A stretch of 64,000 nt of DNA, taken from positions 324,508 to 388,507 of the forward strand of contig NZ_FOCB01000003.1 in NCBI RefSeq assembly GCF_900109995.1, in the 5' to 3' direction. Source of the stretch: Pseudomonas sp. ok272. GTDB taxonomy: Bacteria > Pseudomonadota > Gammaproteobacteria > Pseudomonadales > Pseudomonadaceae. The notes below the pieces were generated by a model. The model was not told the DNA's origin and searched no databases. It saw nothing but the letters and a program-made list of their open reading frames with translations. Each line of letters begins with the position of its first letter. Position 1 is the stretch's first letter. Shown here piece after piece: positions 26,646-35,390 of the stretch. Both the position numbers and the translations under genes were made by a program.

Positions 26646-27341
26646 CTAACCCTCGACCAGCTGCAGGTGCTCGGACAAGGTCTCGACACAGGCATCCAGA
26701 CGCTGCTGACAACCAATGTCGGCCTCTGCCTGCGCGGTAATTACCCGGCACTCCCCCAGCGCCAGCTTGTCATCCGGCACCAGGCGCCAGGCCGCCGCAC
26801 GCTCTGGTACGAGATCCTTGATCCGCGCGCACTCCTCAGGGTTGAGGAGAATACGCACTTCGCCCTGTTCGCCCGGCATCGCCGCCAAGGCTTCTTCGGC
26901 CAGGGTCAACAACTGTGTCGGGTTCAGGGTCAGCTCACAGCGAATCACTTGCTGGGAGACTTTTTTCACCAGCTCGAGCAGCTCCTGGCGGCGCTTGAGT
27001 TCCAGCTCGCCGAGAAAGCTGCGCACCTGCGCACTGGCGTGCTCCAGCGGTGCACTGGCCTCCTCAAACAGTTGGCGGCCTTGAGCCCGCCCCTCTTCAC
27101 GGCCAAGGCGCAAGCCTTCCGCCTGGCCCTGGTCGAAGCCTTCACGCTGGCCAGCCTCCTGGCCTTGCAGGAGTCCTTGCTGGTAGCCCTTCTCGATGCC
27201 GTCCTGAAAACCGTCGGCAATCGCCTGCTGCATGGCCCCGGGGTCGCGACCCCAGTCGTCTTGTGGCTGACTGTTCAAGCGCGGCGGAAATCGGTAGGGC
27301 CGCCAGTTGCGCGCATCGCCCTTGATCACTTTGACTGTCAT
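26646..27341 (-). CDS. fliH: Flagellar export ATPase regulator FliH
   Basis: 231 aa from the ATG at 27341; the longer frame overlaps fliG as a shadow. The middle is the typical Gly/Gln/Glu repeat region (FQDGIEKGYQQGLLQGQEAGQREGFDQGQAEGLRLGREEGRAQG), with the GxxxG helix of FliH. C-terminal VKKVSQQVIRCELTLNPTQLLTLAEEALAAMPGEQGEVRILLNPEE is the FliI-binding half. Keeps FliI off until docked at FliN/FlhA. Confidence 0.92.
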   Translation of the reverse strand: MTVKVIKGDARNWRPYRFPPRLNSQPQDDWGRDPGAMQQAIADGFQDGIEKGYQQGLLQGQEAGQREGFDQGQAEGLRLGREEGRAQGRQLFEEASAPLEHASAQVRSFLGELELKRRQELLELVKKVSQQVIRCELTLNPTQLLTLAEEALAAMPGEQGEVRILLNPEECARIKDLVPERAAAWRLVPDDKLALGECRVITAQAEADIGCQQRLDACVETLSEHLQLVEG

Positions 27342-27351
27342 GCCTGCGCCC

Positions 27352-28419
27352 TCATTCGACTGTCGGCTCGCGGAACAACTGCACCTGCAGTTCGCCAGCG
27401 TCGGCCATTTCGCGCACCACGCCCATGATGTCCTTGCGCACTTGCTCGACACGACTCATCGGCACCGGTCCCTGACGTCGCTTGATGGACTCCATCTGCT
27501 GCATCTGACGCTTGGGCAAGGCCCCCTGAATTGCCTTGATCAGTGCCGGCTCAGCCCCCTTGAGTGCCACCACCCATTCTTCCAGCGGTACCGCTTCCAG
27601 TAGGGCTTGCAGCACATCCTGGGTTTGCCGCGAGAGGATAAAGAAGTCGTACATCTCGTCTTCAATCCTGCCGACCAGCGTTTCATCATGCGCGCGCAGC
27701 AACTCGAACATCTGATTCCGGTCGCCCTTGAAGCGGTTCATGATGTCGGCGGCCTGCTTGACCCCTCGCACTTGCGAGCCCTGGGTCGACAGGACCGACA
27801 GGCTGCGCTCGATCAACAGCTCCAGTTCGGCGATGACATCACTGTTGATTTCGCTGAGGTTGGCGATGCGAAACAGCAGCTCATCCTGGCGCGAGGCCGG
27901 CATGCATTCCAGCACTTCGCTGGCCATGCCCGGCGGCAAGAAGGCGAGGAACACCGCCTGCATCTGCGCATGCTCCTTGGCAATCAGTGCCGCAAATTGC
28001 TTGGGATCAATCCACTCCATCTTGGCCATCTTGGCGCGAATTTCCTCGCCGTAGATGCTGTCCAACAGGCTGCGGGTAATGTCGCTGCCCAGCGCCTTGC
28101 CGAGCATCCCGGACAGATAATGGCGCGAAGCACCCTTGATGCTGCTTTGCTCTTTGTAGTCTTCGAAAAAACGCCCGATCACTTCCGATACCATCGGCTG
28201 TTTGACGTTGCTCAAGCGTGCCATGGCCTGGCTGATGCTGACGATTTCCTCGCGGGAGAAATGCCGCAGCACGCCAGCCGAGGTCGCGTCACCCATACTC
28301 AACATGAGGATCGCCGCCTGTTCCAGGGAGTTCATCGGGCGCATCTGTGAGTGCGTCAACAACTCTTTCTTCGCCAGTGAGCCTTGCTCACTAACCTGCT
28401 GGGTTGAGGTCTCTTTCAT
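27352..28419 (-). CDS. fliG: Flagellar motor switch protein FliG
   Basis: 355 aa. N-terminal SLEQAAILMLSMGDATSAGVLRHFSREEIVSISQAMARLSNV, middle MLGKALGSDITRSLLDSIYGEEI and EHAQMQAVFLAFLPPGMASEVL, and the C-terminal torque helices RNQMFELLRAHDETLVGRIEDEMYDFFILSRQTQDVLQALLEAVPLEEWVVALKGAEPALIKAI. Sits on the MS ring and meets MotA. Its start lies 29 bp inside fliF, with GGATAGGG upstream. Confidence 0.95.
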   Translation of the reverse strand: MKETSTQQVSEQGSLAKKELLTHSQMRPMNSLEQAAILMLSMGDATSAGVLRHFSREEIVSISQAMARLSNVKQPMVSEVIGRFFEDYKEQSSIKGASRHYLSGMLGKALGSDITRSLLDSIYGEEIRAKMAKMEWIDPKQFAALIAKEHAQMQAVFLAFLPPGMASEVLECMPASRQDELLFRIANLSEINSDVIAELELLIERSLSVLSTQGSQVRGVKQAADIMNRFKGDRNQMFELLRAHDETLVGRIEDEMYDFFILSRQTQDVLQALLEAVPLEEWVVALKGAEPALIKAIQGALPKRQMQQMESIKRRQGPVPMSRVEQVRKDIMGVVREMADAGELQVQLFREPTVE

Positions 28420-30067
28420 TTCGCCCTATCCATTGCTTGATGACTTCCGAGACTCGCTCAGGATCGTTCTTGGCCAACATTTGCAGATGTTCGATTTGCA
28501 ACTCGAGACCGGAGCCAGGTGCCGGTAGACGAATTTCCGAAAGCGGATTCAGCTCGCCCAGCACGTTGATTGCGCTGAACTCTTCGGATGAAGCGCGGCC
28601 CAGCAGGCGCTCAGCTCGCTCGCTCACCATCAATGCCGACTCTTGATCATCCACCGCCAGGCTCGGCACCTTGGGTTTGCTCAGGGTGCGGATTGCCGGG
28701 CGCACCACCATCAACAACAGCAGCAGGCTGATCAGGCCAAACAGAGCAAGCTTGGCCAGGTCATGCAACTGGGAGCTTTCCCACCAGGCAGCACCCTCCA
28801 ATGGCGAAGCGTCCAAGGTGAAGGGGAACACGCTCAAGGTGAGCAAGTCGCCACGCGCCTGGTTAAAGCCCACGGCGCTTTTGAGCAGGGCTTCAAGGTC
28901 GGTACGCGCTTGAGGTGTCCAGCCGCCTTCCGGCGCAGTGCTGGCATTGAGCACCACCGCGATGCTCTGATGACGCAAGGAAAAAGGGGCATGTTTGACA
29001 TGGGTGACGCTTTGATCGTAATCGAGCTGACGGTTTGACTCCTTGCGCAAGGAGGTTTCGCCCTTCGCCTCAGTCTGCGTCGGGGCCGGGGCCGCGTTCG
29101 GCTCACCGGGCTTGGGCGGCTCGCGCGGTGCTACCGGGCGATTCGCCAACGAGCCGGGCACGCCCAAGGCCAACTGATCGAGCACGCTTTCGTCACGCAG
29201 CACTTCATTACGCAAGCGTGGCGACTCGCCATAGGCCTGGAAGGTTTCCTCTCGCTGACTGAAGTCGATGTCAGCTGCAACGCTAATCCGGTAGTTGCCA
29301 TTACCCAGCACCGGGGCCAGCACTTCTTCGATATTAGCGACCGCTTTTTGCTGGTAGTCCTCTACTGCTTGCCAGCTCTGCACTGGGCCATTGCTGGTGT
29401 TCAGGCCGCGCGACAGCAGCACGCCATGCTGGTCAACCACACTGATATGATCTGCGCTCAGCTGCGGGACGCTGTTGGCCACCAGGTTGACGATGGCCCC
29501 GACCTGTTCCGACGTGAGCTTGTTGCCCGGCGCAATGTGCAGCATCACCGAAGCTTTGGCGGGGTCACGCTTGCTCACCACGAACGAACTGCCTTCCGCC
29601 ATCGCCAGGTGCACGCGCGCCTGCTCAACACCTTTAAGCGTCATCACCGTGCGCGCCAATTCACCCTCCAGGCTGCGCTTGAGGCGCACATCCTGGACGA
29701 ACTGGCTGGTGCCCAGCGGCTCCTCTTTGTCGAACAGCTCATAGCCCGCCGGCACCGCCACACGCACACCCTTGGCGGTCAGCAGCATGCGCGCGCGTGC
29801 CAACTGGTCCTCGCGCACCAGCACTTGACCACTTTGTGGGTGCAGACGATACGCCAAGGCCTCGGCATCGAGCACCTGCATCACTTCGGCAGCGGGGAAG
29901 GCCTCACCGGCACCGTACAACGGGCGAAACGCCCCTTGATCGCGCCACAGATAGAACACCACTCCCACCGCCAGCGCGGCAGCGACAGCCGCCAGGCCGA
30001 ACAAGGACAGGCGCGGATCCAGCTTCAGCCCATTGGCGGGCAGCTTGCTTTTAATAAATTGCAGCAC
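28391..30067 (-). CDS. fliF: Flagellar MS-ring protein FliF
   Basis: 558 aa. First membrane span LFGLAAVAAALAVGVVFYLW, then the ring-building motifs (YRLHPQSGQVLVREDQLARARMLLTAKGV, TSQFVQDVRLKRSLEGELARTVMTLKGVEQARVHLAM), second span LALFGLISLLLLLMVVRPAIRTL, and an acidic C-tail that binds FliG. The first ring to assemble. Its 3' end overlaps fliG by 29 bp. Confidence 0.96.
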   Translation of the reverse strand: MLQFIKSKLPANGLKLDPRLSLFGLAAVAAALAVGVVFYLWRDQGAFRPLYGAGEAFPAAEVMQVLDAEALAYRLHPQSGQVLVREDQLARARMLLTAKGVRVAVPAGYELFDKEEPLGTSQFVQDVRLKRSLEGELARTVMTLKGVEQARVHLAMAEGSSFVVSKRDPAKASVMLHIAPGNKLTSEQVGAIVNLVANSVPQLSADHISVVDQHGVLLSRGLNTSNGPVQSWQAVEDYQQKAVANIEEVLAPVLGNGNYRISVAADIDFSQREETFQAYGESPRLRNEVLRDESVLDQLALGVPGSLANRPVAPREPPKPGEPNAAPAPTQTEAKGETSLRKESNRQLDYDQSVTHVKHAPFSLRHQSIAVVLNASTAPEGGWTPQARTDLEALLKSAVGFNQARGDLLTLSVFPFTLDASPLEGAAWWESSQLHDLAKLALFGLISLLLLLMVVRPAIRTLSKPKVPSLAVDDQESALMVSERAERLLGRASSEEFSAINVLGELNPLSEIRLPAPGSGLELQIEHLQMLAKNDPERVSEVIKQWIGRNERDLNPAG

Positions 30068-30087
30068 GTCTTAGCACCCACGCCCGA

Positions 30088-30420
30088 TCACATTGGCATC
30101 CTCATCACTTCCTCGAACGCGCTGGTGAGCTTGTTGCGCACCTGCAGCAGCGCGGAGAACGACACACTGGCTTTCTGGCTATCGATCATGGCGCCGAGCA
30201 GGTCATCACTCTTGCCGCTGTCCACTGCCGCCGCCGCTTCGCTCGCCTTTATCTGCTGCTCATTGACGGCGTACAACACGCTGTCGAATGCAGTCGCAAA
30301 GCCTTCTGCCGGCTGCGCCTCGAATATCTGCGCGGGCTTGATCGCCGCGCCCTCAGACAGGCCCTTGATCTGCTCCATCCGGCCCAGCATGTCCTGCTGC
30401 ACCTGCATGAGTGAATTCAT
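30088..30420 (-). CDS. fliE: MS ring-rod junction protein FliE
   Basis: 110 aa from the ATG at 30420; the longer frame is a lafK shadow. FATAFDSVLYAVNEQQIKASEAAAAVDSGKSDDLLGAMIDSQKASVSFSALLQVRNKLTSAFEEVMRMPM is the FliE core and the ending MRMPM-type tail is typical. Joins MS ring to rod. Lies 28 bp behind lafK, so it is probably co-transcribed with it. Confidence 0.92.
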   Translation of the reverse strand: MNSLMQVQQDMLGRMEQIKGLSEGAAIKPAQIFEAQPAEGFATAFDSVLYAVNEQQIKASEAAAAVDSGKSDDLLGAMIDSQKASVSFSALLQVRNKLTSAFEEVMRMPM

Positions 30421-30448
30421 CCTCTGCTCTCCAAGCCTGTTGCTTTGA

Positions 30449-31861
30449 CTAAATGGTGATCTGGATGCCCTGCTCGCGCATGGCATTGAGGCGGTAACGC
30501 AAAGCCCGCGGGGTCATCCCCAGGCTGTGCGCGGCTTTGGTCTTGTGCCCATCGAATTTACGGATGGTGTCGATCACGTGTTGGTATTCGGCCCACTTGC
30601 CGCTAGCGCGCAACGCCGCTTTGCCGCCGCCTTCAAACAGCATCGCCGGGCTGAGCGGCACCTGGACGGGCTGTGCCGTGGCGGGGGCGATCAGGCCTAA
30701 ATCCTGCGGCTGAATAAACAACCCATTGCGCAGCACCAAGGCCCGTTGCACGGTGTTTTCCAGCTCGCGCACGTTACCCGGCCAGTCATGGCTGAGCAGG
30801 GCGCGGCAGGCGTCATCCGTGAGCAGATTGTGGTGCTGTTCCTGCGGGGCATACTTGTGAATAAAGCGTCGTGCCAGGGGCAACACATCATCCTTGCGCT
30901 CGCGCAGTGGCGTGATGTGCAGCGGCAACACATCCAAACGGAACATCAGGTCGGCGCGAAAACGTCCCTCGGCCACCTCGACCTGCAAGTCGCGGTTGGT
31001 CGCCGCAATAATGCGTACATCCAGTTTGATTTCCTTGCGCCCGCCGAGCCGTTCCACGCATTGCTCTTGCAGCACGCGCAGCAGCTTGGCCTGCAAGCCG
31101 AGCGGCAATTCACCGATTTCGTCGAGCACCAGGGTGCCGCCATTGGCCAGCTCAAACTTGCCTGGCTGGGTACTCACCGCTCCGGTAAAGGCGCCGCGCT
31201 CATGACCGAATAGCATTGATTCGAGCATCTGCTCGGGAATGGCTGCGCAGTTCACGGCAATAAAGGGCGCATCAGCACTGGCGCCAAAGCGATGGATGTA
31301 ACGGGCCATCAACTCCTTGCCGGTACCGGTTTCCCCGGTAATCAGGATCGGTGCGCGGGTTGCCGCTACACGCTGGGCCATGGCCAGCAAACGTCGCCCG
31401 CCCTGAGAGCAGGAGACAAAATCTTCCTGCGCCGCCTGTGCGGACTCCTGGCGACGCAATAACGCACTGAGCTGGTTCTCGCTGAAGGGCGACAGCAGGT
31501 AATCAACACAGCCGAGTTCCAGCAAGGCAGCGGCTTTTTCTTGGTCGGCATATTCAACGATCGGGATCACGCTGATTGCGCGCGCGCCCTGCATCATTGC
31601 CCCGACCTGAGCCAGCAAGGCATGCGCCGGCACGCTGCTGACAAACACAAACACCAGGCGAGCTTCACTCAGTACCGTGGCATTCAGATCGGTACAACTG
31701 GCGTAACGAGTGACCAAGCAACCTTGGCGCTGCAGGCCTTTCGTCAATAAGGCGTAACTGTGTTCACGCGCATCGCCAACCACCACGATTTTTTGTTGCG
31801 ACAGCACGTCCGCAAACAACTGAGTGCAGGTGTAATCCACTGACTGGTTGACAGACTTCAA
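30449..31861 (-). CDS. lafK: Sigma-54-dependent flagellar activator (LafK/FleQ family)
   Basis: 470 aa. Residues 20-135 look like a degenerate receiver: the stretch where the phosphorylated Asp should be reads RLVFVFVSSVP, so phosphorylation is unlikely. Residues about 150-375 are the AAA+ domain with Walker A GETGTGKE (176-183), GAFTGA (223-228, sigma-54 contact) and Walker B TLVLDEIG. The C-terminal HTH (KTKAAHSLGMTPRALRYRLNAM) binds DNA. It heads the fliEFGHIJ unit, as expected for the lateral master regulator LafK; FleQ, the polar regulator, is the nearest alternative family name. Confidence 0.88.
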   Translation of the reverse strand: MKSVNQSVDYTCTQLFADVLSQQKIVVVGDAREHSYALLTKGLQRQGCLVTRYASCTDLNATVLSEARLVFVFVSSVPAHALLAQVGAMMQGARAISVIPIVEYADQEKAAALLELGCVDYLLSPFSENQLSALLRRQESAQAAQEDFVSCSQGGRRLLAMAQRVAATRAPILITGETGTGKELMARYIHRFGASADAPFIAVNCAAIPEQMLESMLFGHERGAFTGAVSTQPGKFELANGGTLVLDEIGELPLGLQAKLLRVLQEQCVERLGGRKEIKLDVRIIAATNRDLQVEVAEGRFRADLMFRLDVLPLHITPLRERKDDVLPLARRFIHKYAPQEQHHNLLTDDACRALLSHDWPGNVRELENTVQRALVLRNGLFIQPQDLGLIAPATAQPVQVPLSPAMLFEGGGKAALRASGKWAEYQHVIDTIRKFDGHKTKAAHSLGMTPRALRYRLNAMREQGIQITI

Positions 31862-31910
31862 TGCAAAGCACCTGTTCGTTGATGGGCGAAAACACGCGTC
31901 ACGACCACGG

Positions 31911-31927
31911 GCAGATAGTTCATCTGC
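31911..31927. promoter_or_regulatory. Inverted repeat in the lafK leader
   Basis: GCAGAT-AGTTC-ATCTGC, a perfect 6-bp inverted repeat with a 5-base spacer, about 50-65 bp upstream of the lafK start. Could be an operator or a leader hairpin. Confidence 0.35.
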
Positions 31928-31940
31928 GTGAAAAATAGTT

Positions 31941-31952
31941 TTAACCGGTTAA
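31941..31952. promoter_or_regulatory. Perfect palindrome TTAACCGGTTAA upstream of lafK
   Basis: A 12-bp palindrome with no loop, about 80 bp upstream of lafK and 380 bp from fliM. Typical size for a dimeric repressor or activator site; the binding protein is unknown. Confidence 0.35.
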
Positions 31953-32020
31953 GGAACTAAACGATTGCGTCGCCCTCTTACAGAACAGCGAACGTCGCCT
32001 GGGACTCCGCCACCGAGAAG

Positions 32021-32036
32021 CGCAACAAACTTACCG
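32021..32036 (-). promoter_or_regulatory. Possible sigma-54 promoter of lafK
   Basis: Minus strand CGGTAAGTTTGTTGCG: GG and GC 10 bases apart and TTGC present, but the -24 block is poor. The leader would be about 150 bases. If real, LafK would activate itself. Confidence 0.3.
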
Positions 32037-32207
32037 CGCAAACGTTAACCAGCTCACAAATAATCCACGAATCACTTAGCCTAAAATTCAATCAAACGCT
32101 GGCAAGCGCTGTAAAAAACAGCATTTGATAGCTATTGATTTATTTTCCGGCGCCCGCCTGCCTAGAATCACCCCCCGCCAGCATGCCCTCCAGCGCTAGA
32201 AAGCATG

Positions 32208-32223
32208 CGGCCTAGGCTTTGCT
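32208..32223 (+). promoter_or_regulatory. Possible sigma-54 promoter of the fliM operon
   Basis: CGGCCTAGGCTTTGCT: GG and GC 10 bases apart with a full TTGCT -12 block, but the -24 block keeps only GGC. The leader to fliM would be about 97 bases. Confidence 0.35.
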
Positions 32224-32331
32224 GGCTGTGCCCGCGGCACACCCCGTCAGCCCATCACACTGTTTTCTATCGCAACCGCTCGGCGGGCGAGAAAACGTCC
32301 TGCCGTAATTCCCAGGAAGACCGCTCACAAC

Positions 32332-33171
32332 ATGACTGGCAATGCAAAAGTCCACCATGGCGTGCCCGCCGAAAGTCTGACCAGGTTAAAGCCGCAGAAG
32401 TTAGGCAGGCACTATCACAAGATCCCGACCTACATACGCGAGCTGTCCAATAAACACCCGCGGGTCATCAGCGATTACTTCTTGCGTAATTACCGGATCA
32501 ACCTCGAGCTTAATAAAGCCGTGGTCCACGAGTCCCGCAGCGAAGCCGCCGAATGTATTTATCGTTCGCCGCTGGGCAAAGTGGGGTTTTCCATCGAGCG
32601 CGCCTTATTAACAGAGGCGCTGGAGTGTTATTACGGCGGCACGTCGTTGCCCAGCCACGAGACCCCGCCGATCAGCACCTCCGAGCAGCGCATGCGCAGC
32701 CGTCTGGGCATCGATATCGCGCAGATCTTTGCTCGCTCGATTCTCGCCGGGTCCACGTTTGGCGAACTGAAGCCTTACGAAAATGCCTACGTCGAGACGC
32801 ACTGGGAATACATCGCTGAGTTCCAGTACACCAGCCACATCACTGGTGTGAGTTCGTCGATTTTCATTTACCTGGACACCCAGCTGGTCGACGAGCTCAC
32901 CAGCCGCCTGACCCATCCGAGCACTAGCCAGTTCAACGGTAACCCGGTCGAGCAGATCAAACACCTGCCGGTTCAACTCGATTGCGTGATCGCCAGCTTG
33001 CACATGCCACTGTCGCAAGTGCTCGACTTGCGTCTGGGCGACATTCTGATGATGCGTTTGCTGGAGCGCTGCGATGTGCAGATCAATCAGCAAAAGCTGT
33101 TTCGCGGCGCCATTTTCGAAGATAACGGCTCCTTATTGCTAACCTCGCTTGAGAGCGTGAAAACTCCATGA
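32332..33171 (+). CDS. fliM: Flagellar motor switch protein FliM, short form
   Basis: 279 aa, about 40-50 residues shorter than polar FliM proteins. Middle domain CYIRSP-like ECIYRSPLGKVGFSIERALLTEALECYYGG; C-terminal HLPVQLDCVIASLHMPLSQVLDLRLGDILMMRLLERCDVQINQQKLFRGAIFEDNGSLLLTSLE is the SpoA/FliN-like part. The N-terminus (MTGNAKVHHGVPAESLTRLK) lacks the LSQ-EIDALL motif that binds CheY-P. Forms the C ring with FliN and FliG. Overlaps fliN (ATGA). Interpretation of the missing motif is in the findings. Confidence 0.85.
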   Translation: MTGNAKVHHGVPAESLTRLKPQKLGRHYHKIPTYIRELSNKHPRVISDYFLRNYRINLELNKAVVHESRSEAAECIYRSPLGKVGFSIERALLTEALECYYGGTSLPSHETPPISTSEQRMRSRLGIDIAQIFARSILAGSTFGELKPYENAYVETHWEYIAEFQYTSHITGVSSSIFIYLDTQLVDELTSRLTHPSTSQFNGNPVEQIKHLPVQLDCVIASLHMPLSQVLDLRLGDILMMRLLERCDVQINQQKLFRGAIFEDNGSLLLTSLESVKTP

Positions 33172-33539
33172 ACGGCCCCCTTTCCGATAACGAATTCGAC
33201 AGCCTGATCAACGATAGCGAGCTTGGCCTGACGCCCGCCGCCCTGGAGCCTGGCGTGGCTGAGCGCACCCCCCAGTTGCCGCAGCAAGACCTGAGCTTCT
33301 TTGGCAAGATCCCGGTGAATGTCACCCTGGAAGTAGCCTCCACCGAAATCTCCCTCAAGGAGTTGATGGAGGTCGACGCCAGCAGCGTGATCGTGCTCGA
33401 TAAACTCGCTGGCGAACCACTCGACGTGAAGGTCAATGGGGCCTTGTTCGCCAAAGCTGAAGTGGTGGTGATGAACGGCAACTATGGCCTGCGCATTGTC
33501 GAACTCAGCGGCACCAGCCTGAATGACCTGACGGCATGA
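33168..33539 (+). CDS. fliN: Flagellar motor switch protein FliN
   Basis: 123 aa. The C-terminal ~75 residues are a SpoA domain (FFGKIPVNVTLEVASTEISLKELMEVDASSVIVLDKLAGEPLDVKVNGALFAKAEVVVMNGNYGLRIVEL). The N-terminus MNGPLSDNEFDSLINDSE has the spacing of the CheY-binding motif normally found at the FliM N-terminus. Forms the base of the C ring and docks FliH. Overlaps fliM and fliP by 4 bp each. Confidence 0.9.
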   Translation: MNGPLSDNEFDSLINDSELGLTPAALEPGVAERTPQLPQQDLSFFGKIPVNVTLEVASTEISLKELMEVDASSVIVLDKLAGEPLDVKVNGALFAKAEVVVMNGNYGLRIVELSGTSLNDLTA

Positions 33540-34294
33540 AGCGCGTGCGTTATTGGGGGTCACTGATCATGCTGCTGGGCACTGGCCTCATGCCCATGCT
33601 GGCTCAGGCGGCGGGAGGGGAAATCTCCCTGCTGAACCTGAACGATACTGAAAATGGCCAGGAACTCAGTGTCAAACTGCAGATTCTGGTCATCATGACC
33701 CTGCTCGGTTTTGTGCCGGCCATGCTCATGATGATGACCTGCTTTACGCGCTTCATCATCGTGCTGGCTATCCTGCGCCAGGCGATTGGCCTGCAACAAA
33801 GCCCGCCCAACCCAGTACTGGTCGGTGTCGCCCTGTGCTTGACCCTGCTGGTGATGCGCCCGGTCTGGCAGGAAATCTACAGCGAGGCCTACGCGCCATT
33901 CGAGCGCGACCAGATTTCCCTGGAGCAGGGCCTGGGCACCGCCAAGCAGTCACTCAGCCGTTTTATGCTGGCGCAAACCAACAAGACCTCCCTGGAAACC
34001 ATGGTCTCGCTGGCGGGTGAAAAAATGCCCGAAGACCTCGCCAAGCTGGATTTTTTCCTGCTGCTGCCGGCCTTCGTACTCAGCGAGCTGAAAACCGCTT
34101 TCCAGCTGGGCTTCATGATTTTCGTGCCCTTTCTCGTGATTGACCTGGTGGTCGCCAGCGTCCTGATGGCGATGGGCATGATGATGCTATCGCCGATGAT
34201 GATCTCGCTGCCCTTCAAGCTGATGATCTTCGTTCTGGTCGACGGCTGGACGCTGTTAGTTGGCACCCTCACCACCAGCATTCAACCGTTCTAG
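33536..34294 (+). CDS. fliP: Flagellar export gate protein FliP
   Basis: 252 aa. Cleavable signal (IMLLGTGLMPMLAQA) then four membrane segments; LSVKLQILVIMTLLGFVPAMLMMMTCFTRFIIVLAILRQAIGLQQSPPNPVLVGVALCLTLLVM is the family signature. Five copies form the core of the export gate. Starts in the fliN stop. No fliO precedes it. Confidence 0.95.
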   Translation: MKRVRYWGSLIMLLGTGLMPMLAQAAGGEISLLNLNDTENGQELSVKLQILVIMTLLGFVPAMLMMMTCFTRFIIVLAILRQAIGLQQSPPNPVLVGVALCLTLLVMRPVWQEIYSEAYAPFERDQISLEQGLGTAKQSLSRFMLAQTNKTSLETMVSLAGEKMPEDLAKLDFFLLLPAFVLSELKTAFQLGFMIFVPFLVIDLVVASVLMAMGMMMLSPMMISLPFKLMIFVLVDGWTLLVGTLTTSIQPF

Positions 34295-34311
34295 CCAGGA
34301 CCGCCGCCACC

Positions 34312-34584
34312 ATGCTCACCCCCGACAGCGCCGTCAGTATCGTCTCCAATGCCGTGCATATCACCGCGCTGATCGTCTGCGTGCTGATTGTCCCCAGCCT
34401 GATTGGTGGTCTACTGGTGAGCATCTTTCAGGCGGCCACGCAGATCAACGAGCAGATGCTCAGCTTCCTGCCGCGCCTGCTGATCACCCTCGGCATGCTG
34501 ATGTTTGCTGGTCACTGGATTCTGCGCACCCTCGGTGACCTGTTCATTGAGTCCTTCAAGCAAGCCGGCAGGCTGGTTGGCTAA
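34312..34584 (+). CDS. fliQ: Flagellar export gate protein FliQ
   Basis: 90 aa, two membrane helices (ALIVCVLIVPSLIGGLLVSIFQAATQINEQMLSFLPRLLITLGMLMFAGHWILRTLGDL). Four copies join FliP and FliR in the gate. Located 17 bp behind fliP. Confidence 0.94.
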   Translation: MLTPDSAVSIVSNAVHITALIVCVLIVPSLIGGLLVSIFQAATQINEQMLSFLPRLLITLGMLMFAGHWILRTLGDLFIESFKQAGRLVG

Positions 34585-34589
34585 CTGAT

Positions 34590-35390
34590 ATGCCCGCCAG
34601 CGAACCATTGCTGCACACCGGCCAATACCTGCAAGCCCTCGTGAATTATTGGTGGCCGTTTTGCCGCATTCTGGGGGTCTTGAGCATGGCCCCACTGTTC
34701 AACCACAAAACCTTATCGGTGCGTCTACGCGTACTCCTGGCGCTGGCCTTGACGCTGGCCCTGGCACAAGCCATGCCCAAGCCGCCATACATTGAACCGC
34801 TGTCCCTGCAGGGTCTGCTGACCACGCTGGAGCAAGTGCTGTTTGGCGTGCTGCTGGGGCTGAGCCTGCAACTGGTGTTTACCATTTTCACCCTGGTTGG
34901 CGAGGTCATTTCCACGCAAATGGGCATGAGCATGGCGCGCTACAACGACCCAATGAACGGCGTGTCGTCCTCTTCGATCGTGTTCCAGCTGTACTTCATC
35001 TTGTTAGTGTTCATGCTCCTGGCCATCGACGGCCATCTGCTCACGGTCAGCGTGCTCTACCAAAGTTTTATTTACTGGCCGATAGGCAGCGGCCTGCAGT
35101 TCGCCGGCTTCGAGCATTTCATCCGCGCCATCGCCTGGGTGTTCTCCGCCGCCGTGCTGATCACCCTGCCAGTGGTGTTCTGCATGACGCTGGTGCAGTT
35201 CTGCTTCGGCTTGCTCAACCGTATTTCACCCTCCTTGAACCTGTTTTCCCTGGGCTTTCCCATCACTATTCTGGTTGGCTTGTTGTGCATTCACATGACC
35301 CTGCCCAACCTGCCGGAAAGCTACCTGCACCTGACCCGCGAACTGCTGCACAACATTGGCAGCATGCATCTGGGGGGGCGTGATGTCTGA
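34590..35390 (+). CDS. fliR: Flagellar export gate protein FliR
   Basis: 266 aa, six hydrophobic segments. FCRILGVLSMAPLFNHKTLSVRLRVLLALALTLALAQ near the start and LNRISPSLNLFSLGFPITILVGLLCIHMTLPNL near the end mark FliR. Starts 5 bp after fliQ; its last codons overlap flhB by 8 bp. Confidence 0.95.
   Translation: MPASEPLLHTGQYLQALVNYWWPFCRILGVLSMAPLFNHKTLSVRLRVLLALALTLALAQAMPKPPYIEPLSLQGLLTTLEQVLFGVLLGLSLQLVFTIFTLVGEVISTQMGMSMARYNDPMNGVSSSSIVFQLYFILLVFMLLAIDGHLLTVSVLYQSFIYWPIGSGLQFAGFEHFIRAIAWVFSAAVLITLPVVFCMTLVQFCFGLLNRISPSLNLFSLGFPITILVGLLCIHMTLPNLPESYLHLTRELLHNIGSMHLGGRDV

Larger units (their letters stand above)
31862..32331. other. 470-bp divergent regulatory gap between lafK and fliM
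   Basis: No gene seen. AT-richer than its surroundings, especially 31,920-32,150. It holds the two symmetrical motifs near lafK and the two sigma-54-like sites described separately. This is the decision point of the cluster, since the activator and the switch/export operon both start here. Confidence 0.6.

Noticed and set aside
26646..27452. Longer FliH, FlgJ, FliE, FliT and FliD starts
   Set aside because: The extra N-terminal parts are out-of-frame copies of the preceding gene and lack ribosome sites; the internal ATGs begin the family sequence.
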